This document shows positions 26,231 through 34,650 of a stretch of DNA of 58,770 bases, piece after piece. The stretch is from the NCBI GenBank assembly GCA_016779585.1, contig JADHNI010000013.1, forward strand, positions 1 to 58,770. Direction: 5' to 3'. Under the pieces are notes generated by a model, which did no database searches, was not told where the DNA came from, and saw only the letters and a list, made by a program, of their open reading frames with translations. How positions within the stretch are numbered: the stretch's first letter is position 1; every line of letters begins with the position of its first letter. This DNA comes from Pseudomonadales bacterium. GTDB lineage: Bacteria; Pseudomonadota; Gammaproteobacteria; Pseudomonadales; Azotimanducaceae. The translations under genes and the position numbers were made by a program.

Positions 26231-28930
26231 ATGAAAAGATTGATCAGAGTGAAAAAAATCTCTGTCGCTATTGCGCTCGCTACCGTGGCTTCTTCCTGGA
26301 ATGCGCCTGTGTTTGCACAGCCGGTGATGGAAGAAGTTGTTCTTCAGGCACGACTCAAAAGCTCTGCTGAAGAGTTGATTGGCGAACGCATGGACGATGA
26401 TGTCGTCATGGACTTCATCGATTCCGAATTTATCTCGCGAGTCGGGGACAGTACTGTTGCAGGCGCATTGCGCCGTGTGTCAGGCCTTTCTCTGGTAAAC
26501 GATAAGTTCGTTTATGTTCGCGGGCTGGGGGAACGTTACTCGAGTACGTTGCTGAATGGTTCTGTGATTCCATCACCAGACCTGACGCGAAGCGTTATTC
26601 CCCTCGACCTGTTTCCGACAACGATCGTAGAGTCACTGGCAGTCCAAAAGGTTTATTCCCCTGACATGCCTGCAGCATTCGGTGGAGGTTCCGTCGATAT
26701 CCGCACCAAGGGTATCCCGGATGATTTCACTTACGGTATTGACGTGGGCATCGGTGTTGATTCGGAAAACGAGAGCAAGCACCTGAGTTATGACGGTGGT
26801 AGCGATGACGAGTGGGGCACTGATGATGGCACCCGGGCACTGTCCGGATTCATCCGTTCCACCATGAATGAATACCAGGGCAACGTTGAGGTTCAGAACC
26901 TGCTATCTGCCATGCAGTCCCGGGATATGCCCAATGCATCACTGGCAGATGCGCAGTTGCTTAACCGCGAGCTTGCCGTTGCTATGAACAGGAACCTGTC
27001 AATCCAGGAAGAAGATGACGATCCCAATTATGAGCTGAAAGGCCATATCGGTAACAACTTCTACCTGAGCGACGAGTGGGAGTTCGGTTTTCTTGCCGGC
27101 GCTTCTTACAAGCGTGGTTGGGATGATACCGAATCGACTGCCCGGAACTTCCAGTTCCCTGATGAGCGATTTGAAATCGAGCGAGAGTCCAATCGGAAAA
27201 CTGATCTGCATGGCAACATCAACCTTGGTCTGCGATTTACAGACGACCACAGGATTGAAACGTTGTCCATGTATCTCCGCAACACGGATGATGAGACAGC
27301 GATTCGGGATTACTTCAACGAAAACCGGGAAAAGTCTGATGGCATCGGTTTTCGCGAGTATCGAATCACGTTTGAAGAACGTGACCTGACGGTGAACCAG
27401 ATCATGGGTGAGCATTACTTCGGTGCTGCAACCCGTGAAAAGCTTCCTGATTGGGGAATCATTAACTGGCTGGAAGATGTCCTGCCGGAAGAATCCAAAA
27501 TCAACTGGAAGTATTCTGAGTCCCGAGCAGCGACTGATATACCTAATGAAGTGACGATTGCTGGTACTACAACAAACGACCCCATCACCGGGGCCGTGCT
27601 GTCTTCCGCTGTTGACCTGGACACCCGTGCCGCGGTTTACCGCTTCACTGACCTCCAGGATAAAGTTGAAAATGGCGGCTGGAGCTGGGTTGTACCGTTG
27701 ATCACGGAATCCTCAGTTATTGAACTGAGTGGTGGTTACGAATGGAACCGCAAGCATCGTCTGTACGAGCAGCAGCAGTTCTCTATTGGTGCTTTCCGGG
27801 TCAATGATCCCTCTGTATTGGAAGGACCGTTGTCGCAGGTATTCTCTGAAGAGAACATTCTGGATCCTACTAACGACTTCATCTTCGGTGTACCCGGTGC
27901 TAACAACCAGAGTTACATTGCAGCCACCATGACGGACGCTGTGTTTGGTAAACTGGACTGGACCTACGATGAAACCTGGCGCGTAATGCTGGGGCTGCGC
28001 TGGGAAGATTACAGCCAGGTAGCACTCGATTGGAACATCAATGGTTACTCCATTGAAAACCCCCAGGTGACTACCGATGTGGCAACCCTGGAAGAAGCGG
28101 TGTTCAAGGAAGATGAAATCTACCCGTCGATCGCTGTCACCTACATGACAGAGTGGTGGGCAGAAATCTTCCAGCTGCGTTTTGGCTACAGTGAAACAGT
28201 GGTTCGACCTGACCTGCGTGAAATTACAGACTCAGGTTACATCGACCCGATCACGGATGCCCTGGTGCTTGGTAATCCTGGTGTTATCCCGTCAGACATC
28301 AAGAACTATGACATTCGCGCAGAATGGTTCTTCGACTCAGGTGATAACCTGACGGTGTCTTTTTACCTGAAAGACATTCAAAACCCGATCGAATTCTTCG
28401 AAGCTGCGGCTTCTGACACCAATACGGCGCGTGAAATTATCAACGCCGAGGAAGGTGAAGTTTACGGTATGGAGATTGAAGGTCTGAAGTCGCTTGGTTT
28501 CCTCGGGGATTGGGGCGAAGCCTTTTTCCTGCAGGGTAATGTGACGATTCAGGAGTCTGAGATTACTGCTGGTGCCAAGGCAGATGCTCCGACAAACAAC
28601 GTCAGGGAACTGACAGGTGCGTCAGAGTATGTGGTCAACGCGATCATTGGTTATGACTCGTTCAATAGCCAACACGCGGCGACACTGTCTTATAACGTAT
28701 TCGGTGAGCGACTCTTTGTTGCCGGTCGAAATGGAGCACCGGATGGATATGAACAGCCATTCCATTCGCTGGATTTCACCTATACCTGGTTCCCGACGGA
28801 CTACATTACCTTGAAGCTCCGACTGCGAAACCTGCTCGATAAAGAAATCACTATTGAGCGTGAAGGCGTAGAAACCTTTACGGAAGCACCAGGGCAGATT
28901 ATTGCCGTGAACTTCCAGTGGGATTTTTAA
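26231..28930 (+). CDS. TonB-dependent outer-membrane receptor
   Basis: An outer-membrane active transporter of 899 residues. A signal peptide covers about 1-30 (ending PVFAQ), then a TonB-box-like MEEVVLQA. The plug domain (about 55-160) contains VAGALRRVSGLSLVNDKFVYVRGL and AAFGGGSVDIRTK. The rest is a 22-strand barrel ending in aromatic FQWDF, the outer-membrane insertion signature. The substrate is not evident. The upstream lipoprotein is its likely surface partner. A terminator follows at 28992. Confidence 0.92.
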   Translation: MKRLIRVKKISVAIALATVASSWNAPVFAQPVMEEVVLQARLKSSAEELIGERMDDDVVMDFIDSEFISRVGDSTVAGALRRVSGLSLVNDKFVYVRGLGERYSSTLLNGSVIPSPDLTRSVIPLDLFPTTIVESLAVQKVYSPDMPAAFGGGSVDIRTKGIPDDFTYGIDVGIGVDSENESKHLSYDGGSDDEWGTDDGTRALSGFIRSTMNEYQGNVEVQNLLSAMQSRDMPNASLADAQLLNRELAVAMNRNLSIQEEDDDPNYELKGHIGNNFYLSDEWEFGFLAGASYKRGWDDTESTARNFQFPDERFEIERESNRKTDLHGNINLGLRFTDDHRIETLSMYLRNTDDETAIRDYFNENREKSDGIGFREYRITFEERDLTVNQIMGEHYFGAATREKLPDWGIINWLEDVLPEESKINWKYSESRAATDIPNEVTIAGTTTNDPITGAVLSSAVDLDTRAAVYRFTDLQDKVENGGWSWVVPLITESSVIELSGGYEWNRKHRLYEQQQFSIGAFRVNDPSVLEGPLSQVFSEENILDPTNDFIFGVPGANNQSYIAATMTDAVFGKLDWTYDETWRVMLGLRWEDYSQVALDWNINGYSIENPQVTTDVATLEEAVFKEDEIYPSIAVTYMTEWWAEIFQLRFGYSETVVRPDLREITDSGYIDPITDALVLGNPGVIPSDIKNYDIRAEWFFDSGDNLTVSFYLKDIQNPIEFFEAAASDTNTAREIINAEEGEVYGMEIEGLKSLGFLGDWGEAFFLQGNVTIQESEITAGAKADAPTNNVRELTGASEYVVNAIIGYDSFNSQHAATLSYNVFGERLFVAGRNGAPDGYEQPFHSLDFTYTWFPTDYITLKLRLRNLLDKEITIEREGVETFTEAPGQIIAVNFQWDF

Positions 28931-28991
28931 TCCAGAGCTGAAATTGCGCTATACCGTTGATCTCGTCCCCCTCACGGTTACGCAAAGCAAG

Positions 28992-29018
28992 AAAACCCGG
29001 CCTCCGCCGGGTTTTTTT
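28992..29018 (+). terminator. Rho-independent terminator after the receptor gene
   Basis: CCCGGC (28996-29001) pairs with GCCGGG (29006-29011) around loop CTCC. A-residues precede the stem and seven T follow it, extending pairing with AAAA. It separates the receptor from the convergent crotonase gene and could work in both directions. Confidence 0.9.
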
Positions 29019-29034
29019 GTGCCCGGTCTTTCTG

Positions 29035-29835
29035 TTACCGGCCTTTCCAGACTGGATCGCGTTTTTCGGCAAACGCCTTCGGGCCCTCAAGAGCGTCCTC
29101 ACTGCTGAGGCGTCGGGTCTCGGTTTCGTAAGGCGTATAGAACGCGGTAGGCAGGTCTCGATCCAGCCCTTTCATGGCCGCTTCTTTTGTGGCACGAACT
29201 GACAGGGGCGCGCACCGCAGGATGTCTTTGACGTAACCCTCCGTTGTTTCCCTGAGGTCTGCCAGGGGCACCACTTCGTTGACCAGTCCCAGTTCGTAAG
29301 CGCGCCTCGCACTCATGTGACGACCGGTGAGCATGTATCCCATGGCGGGCTTCAGGCCAATCTGGCGGGGCAGTCTATGTACGCCGGCAGATGCTGCAAT
29401 GAGTCCGCGCCTGGGCTCGGGCAAGCCAAACTCCGCGTGATCTGCCGCGACGATGATGTCGCAGGCCATGGCGACTTCGAGACCACCACCAAGAGCGAAA
29501 CCATTGACCATGGCGATAATGGGTTTCGGGTGGTACCAGCGCTCAATGATGTGCCGGGTTTCGTCCTGCAGCTCTCTCCAGGCTTGCTTCTGTGCCTCGT
29601 CTGCATCGCGCTGCATTGCCCGCTCTTTCAGGTCAGCGCCGGCACAGAAGGCGCGTTCACCAGCACCGGTGATAACCGTCAGCCAGATGTCATCGTCTGC
29701 TTCGACCGTGTCAAGGTGCCGGGACAATTGCCAGCGCAGCTCAATGTTCAGGGCATTCAGTGAATCAGGGCGGTTCAGGGTGATCCAGGCACACCTGTCT
29801 TTCACCTCGAATGTTGTAGTGGCAGTTTCAATCAT
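29035..29835 (-). CDS. Enoyl-CoA hydratase/isomerase (crotonase family)
   Basis: A 266-residue crotonase-fold acyl-CoA enzyme. The oxyanion-hole segments are AFCAGADLKER (about 62-72) and NGFALGGGLEVAMACD (about 109-124). The acidic residue at the catalytic position in LPEPRRGLIAASAG fits a hydratase. It shows the C-terminal RATKEAAMKG and AFAEKRDPVWKGR of the family. The physiological acyl-CoA is unknown. The nearby CoA-transferase and SDR suggest a catabolic acyl-CoA route. Confidence 0.9.
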   Translation of the reverse strand: MIETATTTFEVKDRCAWITLNRPDSLNALNIELRWQLSRHLDTVEADDDIWLTVITGAGERAFCAGADLKERAMQRDADEAQKQAWRELQDETRHIIERWYHPKPIIAMVNGFALGGGLEVAMACDIIVAADHAEFGLPEPRRGLIAASAGVHRLPRQIGLKPAMGYMLTGRHMSARRAYELGLVNEVVPLADLRETTEGYVKDILRCAPLSVRATKEAAMKGLDRDLPTAFYTPYETETRRLSSEDALEGPKAFAEKRDPVWKGR

Positions 29836-29883
29836 CGACTTATCCGTTTTCCTAGGAAGCTGGATTGTCTCAGATAGACGGGT

Positions 29884-30111
29884 TCAGAGTCTTGCGACGC
29901 GCTGCCGCTCTGCCTGCAGGGAGTTCAGTTCAGAGAGCAGGCGCATGGTGTGTGAATCAAACTTGTGAGTGAGCTGGTCAGTGTCTTCGGCAGCTGTTTC
30001 CGGCTCAGGCGCTGCACAGGGCGTAAATGAGAATGTTGTTGTGCCCTGATCATCGGTACACTTGAATATGCCGTTCGCAAAGGTTTGCAGCGGCAAGGCC
30101 AGGAAAGCCAA
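29884..30111 (-). CDS. Small exported protein, DUF4124-like
   Basis: A small exported protein of about 75 residues. The visible start is TTG at 30111. The signal sequence (AFLALPLQTFA) is short, and the preceding in-frame codons (ATT TTA ATA, about 30112-30120) extend the hydrophobic stretch, so the true start may be a rare codon slightly upstream. After cleavage the mature protein begins NGIFKCTDDQGTTTFSFTPC, the KC-x-D-x-x-G-x-x-x-(Y/F) pattern of DUF4124 proteins, followed by an acidic helical tail. Function unknown. It lies 48 bp upstream of the crotonase on the same strand. Confidence 0.6.
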   Translation of the reverse strand: MAFLALPLQTFANGIFKCTDDQGTTTFSFTPCAAPEPETAAEDTDQLTHKFDSHTMRLLSELNSLQAERQRVARL

Positions 30112-30256
30112 TATTAAAATGGTGTTGTGTTTTTTGCATGGCCAGCGAACTTAGAGGTCTGGGGGTAGTTTGGGAACCCAGATTTCGATAAACGGGCGAA
30201 TCCAGGCGCTGATTCAAGAAAAATCAAAGACTTACGGCTATCAGGAGAGGGAATCC

Positions 30257-31093
30257 ATGAAAGATGTAGCAGGAAAAGTAGCGTTCATTACCGGCGGGGC
30301 TGCCGGACTGGGACTGGCCATGGCGCAGTCATTTACGGCGGCGGGTATGAAGGTCGCCATCGCTGACATTGAAGATTCCGCACTGGATGCCGCGGCCTCC
30401 ATGTTTTCCGAGTCCAATGCCGAGGTAATCACTATGAAAACGGATGTTACAGACCGTGATTCCATGGCCGAAGCCCGGGCGAAGACGCTTGAGGCCTTTG
30501 GCAAGGTGCATGTGCTTTGTAACAACGCGGGTGTGGCGATCAATGGCAACATCGCGGATATGAGCTACAAGGACTGGGACTGGGTGATGAAGGTTAACCT
30601 GGATGGTGTCATCAACGGCATCGTGACGTTTATCAACGATATTCGCAGCCATGGGGAAGGCGGGCACGTGGTGAATACTGCCTCTATCGCCGGGCAGCAT
30701 GGTATGGCGCACCTGGGCATCTATTGCGCCAGCAAGTTCGCCGTGGTCGGCATCTCGGAAACCATGCGCCTGGACCTGGCGGCAGACAACATCGGCGTGT
30801 CTGTGCTTTGCCCGGGTGTTGTTGAGACCGGTATCGGTAACAGTGAACGCAATCGACCGGACGAATATGGTGGTGCGAATGATCCGGCCATGGCGAACAG
30901 TGGGGGAAGCGATGTAGAGATGGAAGTGATGCAGCCCTCAGCCATTGGTGACATTGTGCTGCATGCCATCCAGAACGATCAGTTTTATCTCCTGACCCAC
31001 AGGGAGTTTGAACCAGCTGTCCAAAAACGCAGCGATGAAATACGCTCAGCCTTTGAGTACTGGGCAGATTATCGTGCTGAGCATAATGTATAG
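30257..31093 (+). CDS. Short-chain dehydrogenase/reductase
   Basis: A classical SDR of 278 residues. The ATG at 30257 is preceded by a strong Shine-Dalgarno (AGGAGAGG at 30243-30250) and starts MKDVAGKVAFITGGAAGLG. Upstream in-frame codons to 30170 are therefore not used. NNAG, the Ser in NTASIAGQHG and YCASKFA (YxxxK) are present, and the acidic residue after beta-2 (IADIEDS) favours NAD. The C-terminal part with HREFEPAVQKR resembles SDRs found near acyl-CoA and steroid catabolism. No specific substrate can be given. Confidence 0.9.
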   Translation: MKDVAGKVAFITGGAAGLGLAMAQSFTAAGMKVAIADIEDSALDAAASMFSESNAEVITMKTDVTDRDSMAEARAKTLEAFGKVHVLCNNAGVAINGNIADMSYKDWDWVMKVNLDGVINGIVTFINDIRSHGEGGHVVNTASIAGQHGMAHLGIYCASKFAVVGISETMRLDLAADNIGVSVLCPGVVETGIGNSERNRPDEYGGANDPAMANSGGSDVEMEVMQPSAIGDIVLHAIQNDQFYLLTHREFEPAVQKRSDEIRSAFEYWADYRAEHNV

Positions 31094-31095
31094 AG

Positions 31096-31126
31096 CTTGA
31101 GAAGGTTTTCCGAAAACCCTCTCAAG
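31096..31126. terminator. Bidirectional hairpin between convergent genes
   Basis: CTTGAGAAGGTTTT (31096-31109) pairs with AAAACCCTCTCAAG (31113-31126) over 14 bp with one mismatch and a 3-nt loop. TTATTG follows on the + strand. It lies 2 bp after the SDR stop and 20 bp before the convergent CoA-transferase stop, where A-rich sequence serves the other strand. Confidence 0.75.
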
Positions 31127-31146
31127 TTATTGAATATAAAAAAGAT

Positions 31147-32364
31147 TTAAGAGCTAGAAATCACGTTAAGTGCTTTCAGTTCCTCAATCTGGCTCTCATC
31201 GTATCCGAGCTCTGCCAGTACCTGTGACGTATTCGCGCCCAGTTCCGGTGACGGCTTTTCTGGCAGCGCATCGAAGTCGTGGAACTTCATGGGTATGCGC
31301 ACCGTCCGATACGGACCTTTCCCATCCAGTGAAATCTCGGGAAAAAGGTCGATTGCTTCAGCCTGCGGGTCTGCTGCCACCTCATGCAGACCCAGAACCG
31401 GCCCCCAGATAATGCCGTGTTCGTCCATGATCTTGCCCCATTCGTCCCGGGTTTTCGTCTGGAACACCTCATCCAGCATGGGCACCAGGACGTCCATCTG
31501 GCGATAACGGTCACGGGCTTCCTTGAATCGCTCGTCCTCCTTCCATTCGGGTTTTCCAAGGGCATCACAGAACCTGGGCCACCAGAATGGTTCCGGCATA
31601 TTGAATACGATCCAGCTGCCGTCTCCACACGGGAAGCGGTTTGCGGTAGCGGACAACTGCTCATGCCTGGCCCTTTTCCGGAGCGGCACCTTGTCAACGG
31701 CGGTCACCGAATAGTCAGTGGCCTGGGTCCAGACGGCAGTTTCATAAAGTGAAGTTTCAACAGTCTGGGGTTCGCCGGTTCTCTCGGCCTGGCGCAGCGC
31801 CGCAAGGATCGCGCCTACCAGTGCCAGACCCGTCGTGTGGTCTCCCTGGGCGGGTCGGGCCATGGGTACCAGGCCATCGTCACCCTCACGCATCGCGTCA
31901 TAAAGCCCGGAGCGACCAAAGAAAGCAGTGACATCATAGCCAGGACGCCAGGCATCGGGTCCCGTGGTGCCATAACCGGTCAGCGTGGCATGCACAATGG
32001 TGGGGTTCACCTTGCGCAGTGATTCCGGGTCCAGGCGATACTTCTGCTGGCGTTTCGCCAAAAGGTTACACAGGAACACCTGCGCATTGGCGCAGAGCTT
32101 GTGCACCACTTCAACAGCGGCATCCTGCGTCAGGTCCAGCTGGATCGATTCCTTGCCGCGGTTATCCACGTCAAACTGGAAGTCGTGTTCCTTGATGTCG
32201 TCCTCGATTTTCGGTGTCCGGCCCATGTTGCGCATCGGGTCACCCTTTAGAGGTTCAATTTTTATAACCCGGGCGCCGAGGTCTGCGAGGATCGCCGCTG
32301 CGCTCGGTGCGGCCATCCAGCTGTCTATTTCAATGACGGTGATGTCATCCAATGGTTTTGTCAC
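31147..32364 (-). CDS. Family III CoA-transferase (CaiB/BaiF type)
   Basis: Transfers CoA between carboxylic acids through an aspartyl-CoA thioester. The 405 residues begin at GTG 32364 (MTKPLDDITVIEIDSWMAAP). Family marks include ILADLGARVIKIEPLKGDPMR and the segment GYDVTAFFGRSGL, which carries the likely nucleophile Asp. LVGAILAALRQAERTGE and a C-terminal LGYDESQIEELKA complete the fold. It lies 39 bp downstream of the dioxygenase gene on the same strand. Substrate unknown. Confidence 0.92.
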   Translation of the reverse strand: MTKPLDDITVIEIDSWMAAPSAAAILADLGARVIKIEPLKGDPMRNMGRTPKIEDDIKEHDFQFDVDNRGKESIQLDLTQDAAVEVVHKLCANAQVFLCNLLAKRQQKYRLDPESLRKVNPTIVHATLTGYGTTGPDAWRPGYDVTAFFGRSGLYDAMREGDDGLVPMARPAQGDHTTGLALVGAILAALRQAERTGEPQTVETSLYETAVWTQATDYSVTAVDKVPLRKRARHEQLSATANRFPCGDGSWIVFNMPEPFWWPRFCDALGKPEWKEDERFKEARDRYRQMDVLVPMLDEVFQTKTRDEWGKIMDEHGIIWGPVLGLHEVAADPQAEAIDLFPEISLDGKGPYRTVRIPMKFHDFDALPEKPSPELGANTSQVLAELGYDESQIEELKALNVISSS

Positions 32365-32403
32365 GCGTGCTCCGTGTTCAAAAAGTTCTAGGGAATTCTG
32401 TTA

Positions 32404-33315
32404 TCAGGCAATTTTGCCCTGGGATTTCAGGTGCATATACAACTGGCGGTCATGCCTCGAGGTGGCTGACAATCTGCCGTCTCGCACCCACGGTTGCCAC
32501 CTGGATGGGGCTGCTGCTTCCACCTTGTCGCCAACCACGGTGACACGTTGAATTACACGTTCACCAACAAAGTCATTCAGCACGAAGTGCTGTGTGCATC
32601 GGTTATCCCAGATACCAATGGTGCCAGGCTTCCAGTTATATCGAACCGTGAAACGCGGATTGGTTACCCAGCGGGTCAGGTGGGCCAGCAGTGCATCACT
32701 TTCGGTGGCATTCATTTCCACAATTCTTCGGGTGAAGTGCTCGTTCACGTAGAGTGCCTTTTTGCCGGTTTCCGGATGCACCCGGACTACCGGGTGAATC
32801 GCCATAGCCTCCGGACGATTATGGGGTAGTGCGTCATGCAGTGCGGTTAAGCCGTCGCAGAGGTTTTTCATTGGCTCGGATAGTTCATCATAGGCCTGGT
32901 AAAGATTGGTCCACATGGTGTCTCCACCGGTGTCGGGGCAGGTGACCATGTGCAGGATAGACATGAGTGCAGGTTCTTCCTGGAACGTCAGGTCAGTGTG
33001 CCATTCATCGGCAACACCACCGGCGCTCGCTTTCAGCTGGAAAATTTCCGGGGGCAAACCGGTATCGCTGGACAGGTTAGGATGGCCTTCCAGCTTGCCA
33101 AAGTGCCTGCCGAAATTGATATGGGCCTCCGCTGAAGGAGACTGGTCAGGCAGGAAGATAACCAGGTGTTGCAGCAGTAACTCACGGATGCCCGCGAGGT
33201 CTTCATCGCTGGGGTTGCTGATGTCGGGGCCACGAATCTCAGCGCCCAGTGCGCCGGCCAGCCGCGTGACCTCCCAGGAATCAGGTATCAGGTCGCTCAC
33301 AGTGGTGTCTCCCAT
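32404..33315 (-). CDS. TauD/TfdA-family Fe(II)/2-oxoglutarate dioxygenase
   Basis: A 303-residue hydroxylase using Fe(II), oxygen and 2-oxoglutarate. The chosen ATG at 33315 starts MGDTTVSDLIPDSWEV; the open frame upstream has no family similarity. The iron-binding HxD is in DEWHTDLTF, and the distal His in NRCTQHFVLND is followed by the 2OG-binding Arg (RVIQRVTV). The insertion pattern around GGDTMWTNLYQAYD matches taurine and 2,4-D dioxygenases. Substrate undetermined. It may be co-transcribed with the CoA-transferase. Confidence 0.92.
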   Translation of the reverse strand: MGDTTVSDLIPDSWEVTRLAGALGAEIRGPDISNPSDEDLAGIRELLLQHLVIFLPDQSPSAEAHINFGRHFGKLEGHPNLSSDTGLPPEIFQLKASAGGVADEWHTDLTFQEEPALMSILHMVTCPDTGGDTMWTNLYQAYDELSEPMKNLCDGLTALHDALPHNRPEAMAIHPVVRVHPETGKKALYVNEHFTRRIVEMNATESDALLAHLTRWVTNPRFTVRYNWKPGTIGIWDNRCTQHFVLNDFVGERVIQRVTVVGDKVEAAAPSRWQPWVRDGRLSATSRHDRQLYMHLKSQGKIA

Positions 33316-33388
33316 GGGTATTAGATAGCTATTTGGAACAGGCGGCAGGATAAATGCTTTGGCGGGTCTGCGCCAGCGCAATGCGGGG

Positions 33389-34141
33389 TCAGGTGAGCAG
33401 CGACCGAAAAGACACGAGGGTTGCAGCCATGGCGACATTGATGGATTCGACCTCATTTGCAAGTGGGATACGAACCAGCTGATCGCAGCGTTTCAGCGCA
33501 CTTTCGCTGAGTCCCTCGGTTTCATTGCCAACCACAAAAGCAATTTTGCTCGAACCGGGAATATCCTTCAGCAGGTTTTCCGAGGATCCGGCGAGCCCGA
33601 TGAGCGTAAACCCCTTTGTCTTCAGTGCTTCAAGACCGGACTCAATCGTTGGCGCATGGTAGAGATTTCCTTTTAACAACGTACCTGCACTGGCCTTGTG
33701 AACCAGCGGGTCAATCTTCGCTGAACCTTTCTTCGGTATCAGCAGGCCGTGGACGGGTGAAGCGGTCACCGACCGGATAATCATGCCAAGGTTCTGCGGA
33801 TTGGTGACGCCATCCACCACAATCAGTTCAGTGACATCTTCGGGCAATCCGTTGATGTGACCATAGTGCATTGGCTGAATATCGATCGCGACACCCTGGT
33901 CCTGTCGGCCGTTTTTGGAGATTCGGGACAGGGCTTCCCGGGTATGCATCTGGATATCGATGTCGCGCGACTCGGCCAGCGAACGAATCTCTGCGATCAC
34001 GTCGCTGGTTCGGTTGGTTTCCGCCAGGTGGAGTTTGTAAACCCGAACGGACGGGTCGCGCAGGACCTCCTGTACGGGTTTGCGCCCGTACAGGGTGATC
34101 ATGTCATCAAACTTCTGTTTCTTGGCCTGATAGTCGCTCAA
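33389..34141 (-). CDS. SpoU/TrmH-family RNA 2'-O-methyltransferase
   Basis: A 250-residue SPOUT methyltransferase with an N-terminal substrate-binding domain (ITLYGRKPVQEVLRDPS, about 15-31) and a knotted C-terminal domain. Motifs are VVDGVTNPQNLGMIIRS (motif 1), FVVGNETEGLSESALKRCD (motif 2) and RIPLANEVESINVAMAA (motif 3). It is closest to RlmB/TrmH-like rRNA or tRNA enzymes, with the target base unclear. The first start is TTG at 34141, 9 bp after the glutathione peroxidase stop; an ATG at 34102 is an alternative. Confidence 0.9.
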   Translation of the reverse strand: MSDYQAKKQKFDDMITLYGRKPVQEVLRDPSVRVYKLHLAETNRTSDVIAEIRSLAESRDIDIQMHTREALSRISKNGRQDQGVAIDIQPMHYGHINGLPEDVTELIVVDGVTNPQNLGMIIRSVTASPVHGLLIPKKGSAKIDPLVHKASAGTLLKGNLYHAPTIESGLEALKTKGFTLIGLAGSSENLLKDIPGSSKIAFVVGNETEGLSESALKRCDQLVRIPLANEVESINVAMAATLVSFRSLLT

Positions 34142-34150
34142 ACGTACTCG

Positions 34151-34627
34151 CTAATTCAGCAGTGAATCCAGCTGGCTGGCAATGTCCTCCGGTGTGACCA
34201 TCGGCTCGAATCTTTCAAGTACGCGGCCATCAGGTCCGACCAGGAACTTGGTGAAGTTCCAGCCGATATCAGGATTGCCATCCGGATTGGCCTTTTCGGA
34301 TTTCAGCCATTGGTAGAGATCACAGGCCCCATCACCGTTAACCTCAATCTTGGAGAACATCTGGAAGTTCACATCGTACTTCGACCTGGCGAACTCAAGG
34401 ATTTCTTCGTCGGTACCCGGTTCCTGGGCGCCGAACTGGTTGCAGGGAAAACCCAGCACCTGCAGATCGTCTCGATCATTCTGTAATGCACACAGACCTG
34501 TGTACTGTGGGGTAAGGCCTCACTGGGAGGCAAGGTTCACGATCAGCAGTGCCTGATCGCGGTATTCCGCAAAGGAAATGGCATCACCGGTGATGGATGT
34601 CATTTCAAGTTCATAAATGGAATACAT
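34151..34627 (-). CDS. Selenocysteine-containing glutathione peroxidase
   Basis: A thiol peroxidase of 158 residues read through an in-frame TGA (34520-34522) at codon 36. The start ATG at 34627 gives MYSIYELEMTSITG, then NLASQ-U-GLTPQY, where Sec replaces the peroxidatic Cys of the GPx signature NxASxCGLTxQY. The other tetrad residues are Gln68 (FGAQEPG), Trp123 and Asn124 (IGWNFTKFLV). Conventional calling would keep only the 102-residue part after the TGA. A SECIS-like hairpin follows (34488-34505). The gene lies 23 bp after imuB and 9 bp before an RNA methyltransferase gene, on the same strand. A nonsense mutation is possible but unlikely. Confidence 0.87.
34488..34505 (-). promoter_or_regulatory. 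Candidate bacterial SECIS element in the glutathione peroxidase gene
   Basis: On the coding strand GTACACA pairs with TGTGTGC (7 bp including one G-U) around loop GGTC. The apical sequence CAGGTCTG is close to that of the E. coli fdhF SECIS as I recall it (GCAGGTCTGC). Twenty-one nucleotides separate the TGA from GGTCT, within the window SelB accepts. The hairpin is inside the coding frame, as in bacteria. Confidence 0.75.
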
Positions 34628-34650
34628 GGTTAACGTCCCGTCTCAAGTGG

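Noticed and set aside
34520-34522. TGA in the glutathione peroxidase gene as a simple nonsense mutation
   Set aside because: It is exactly at the catalytic Cys/Sec column, the frame is intact for 122 codons afterwards, and a SECIS-like hairpin follows. A second gene in the window shows the same pattern.
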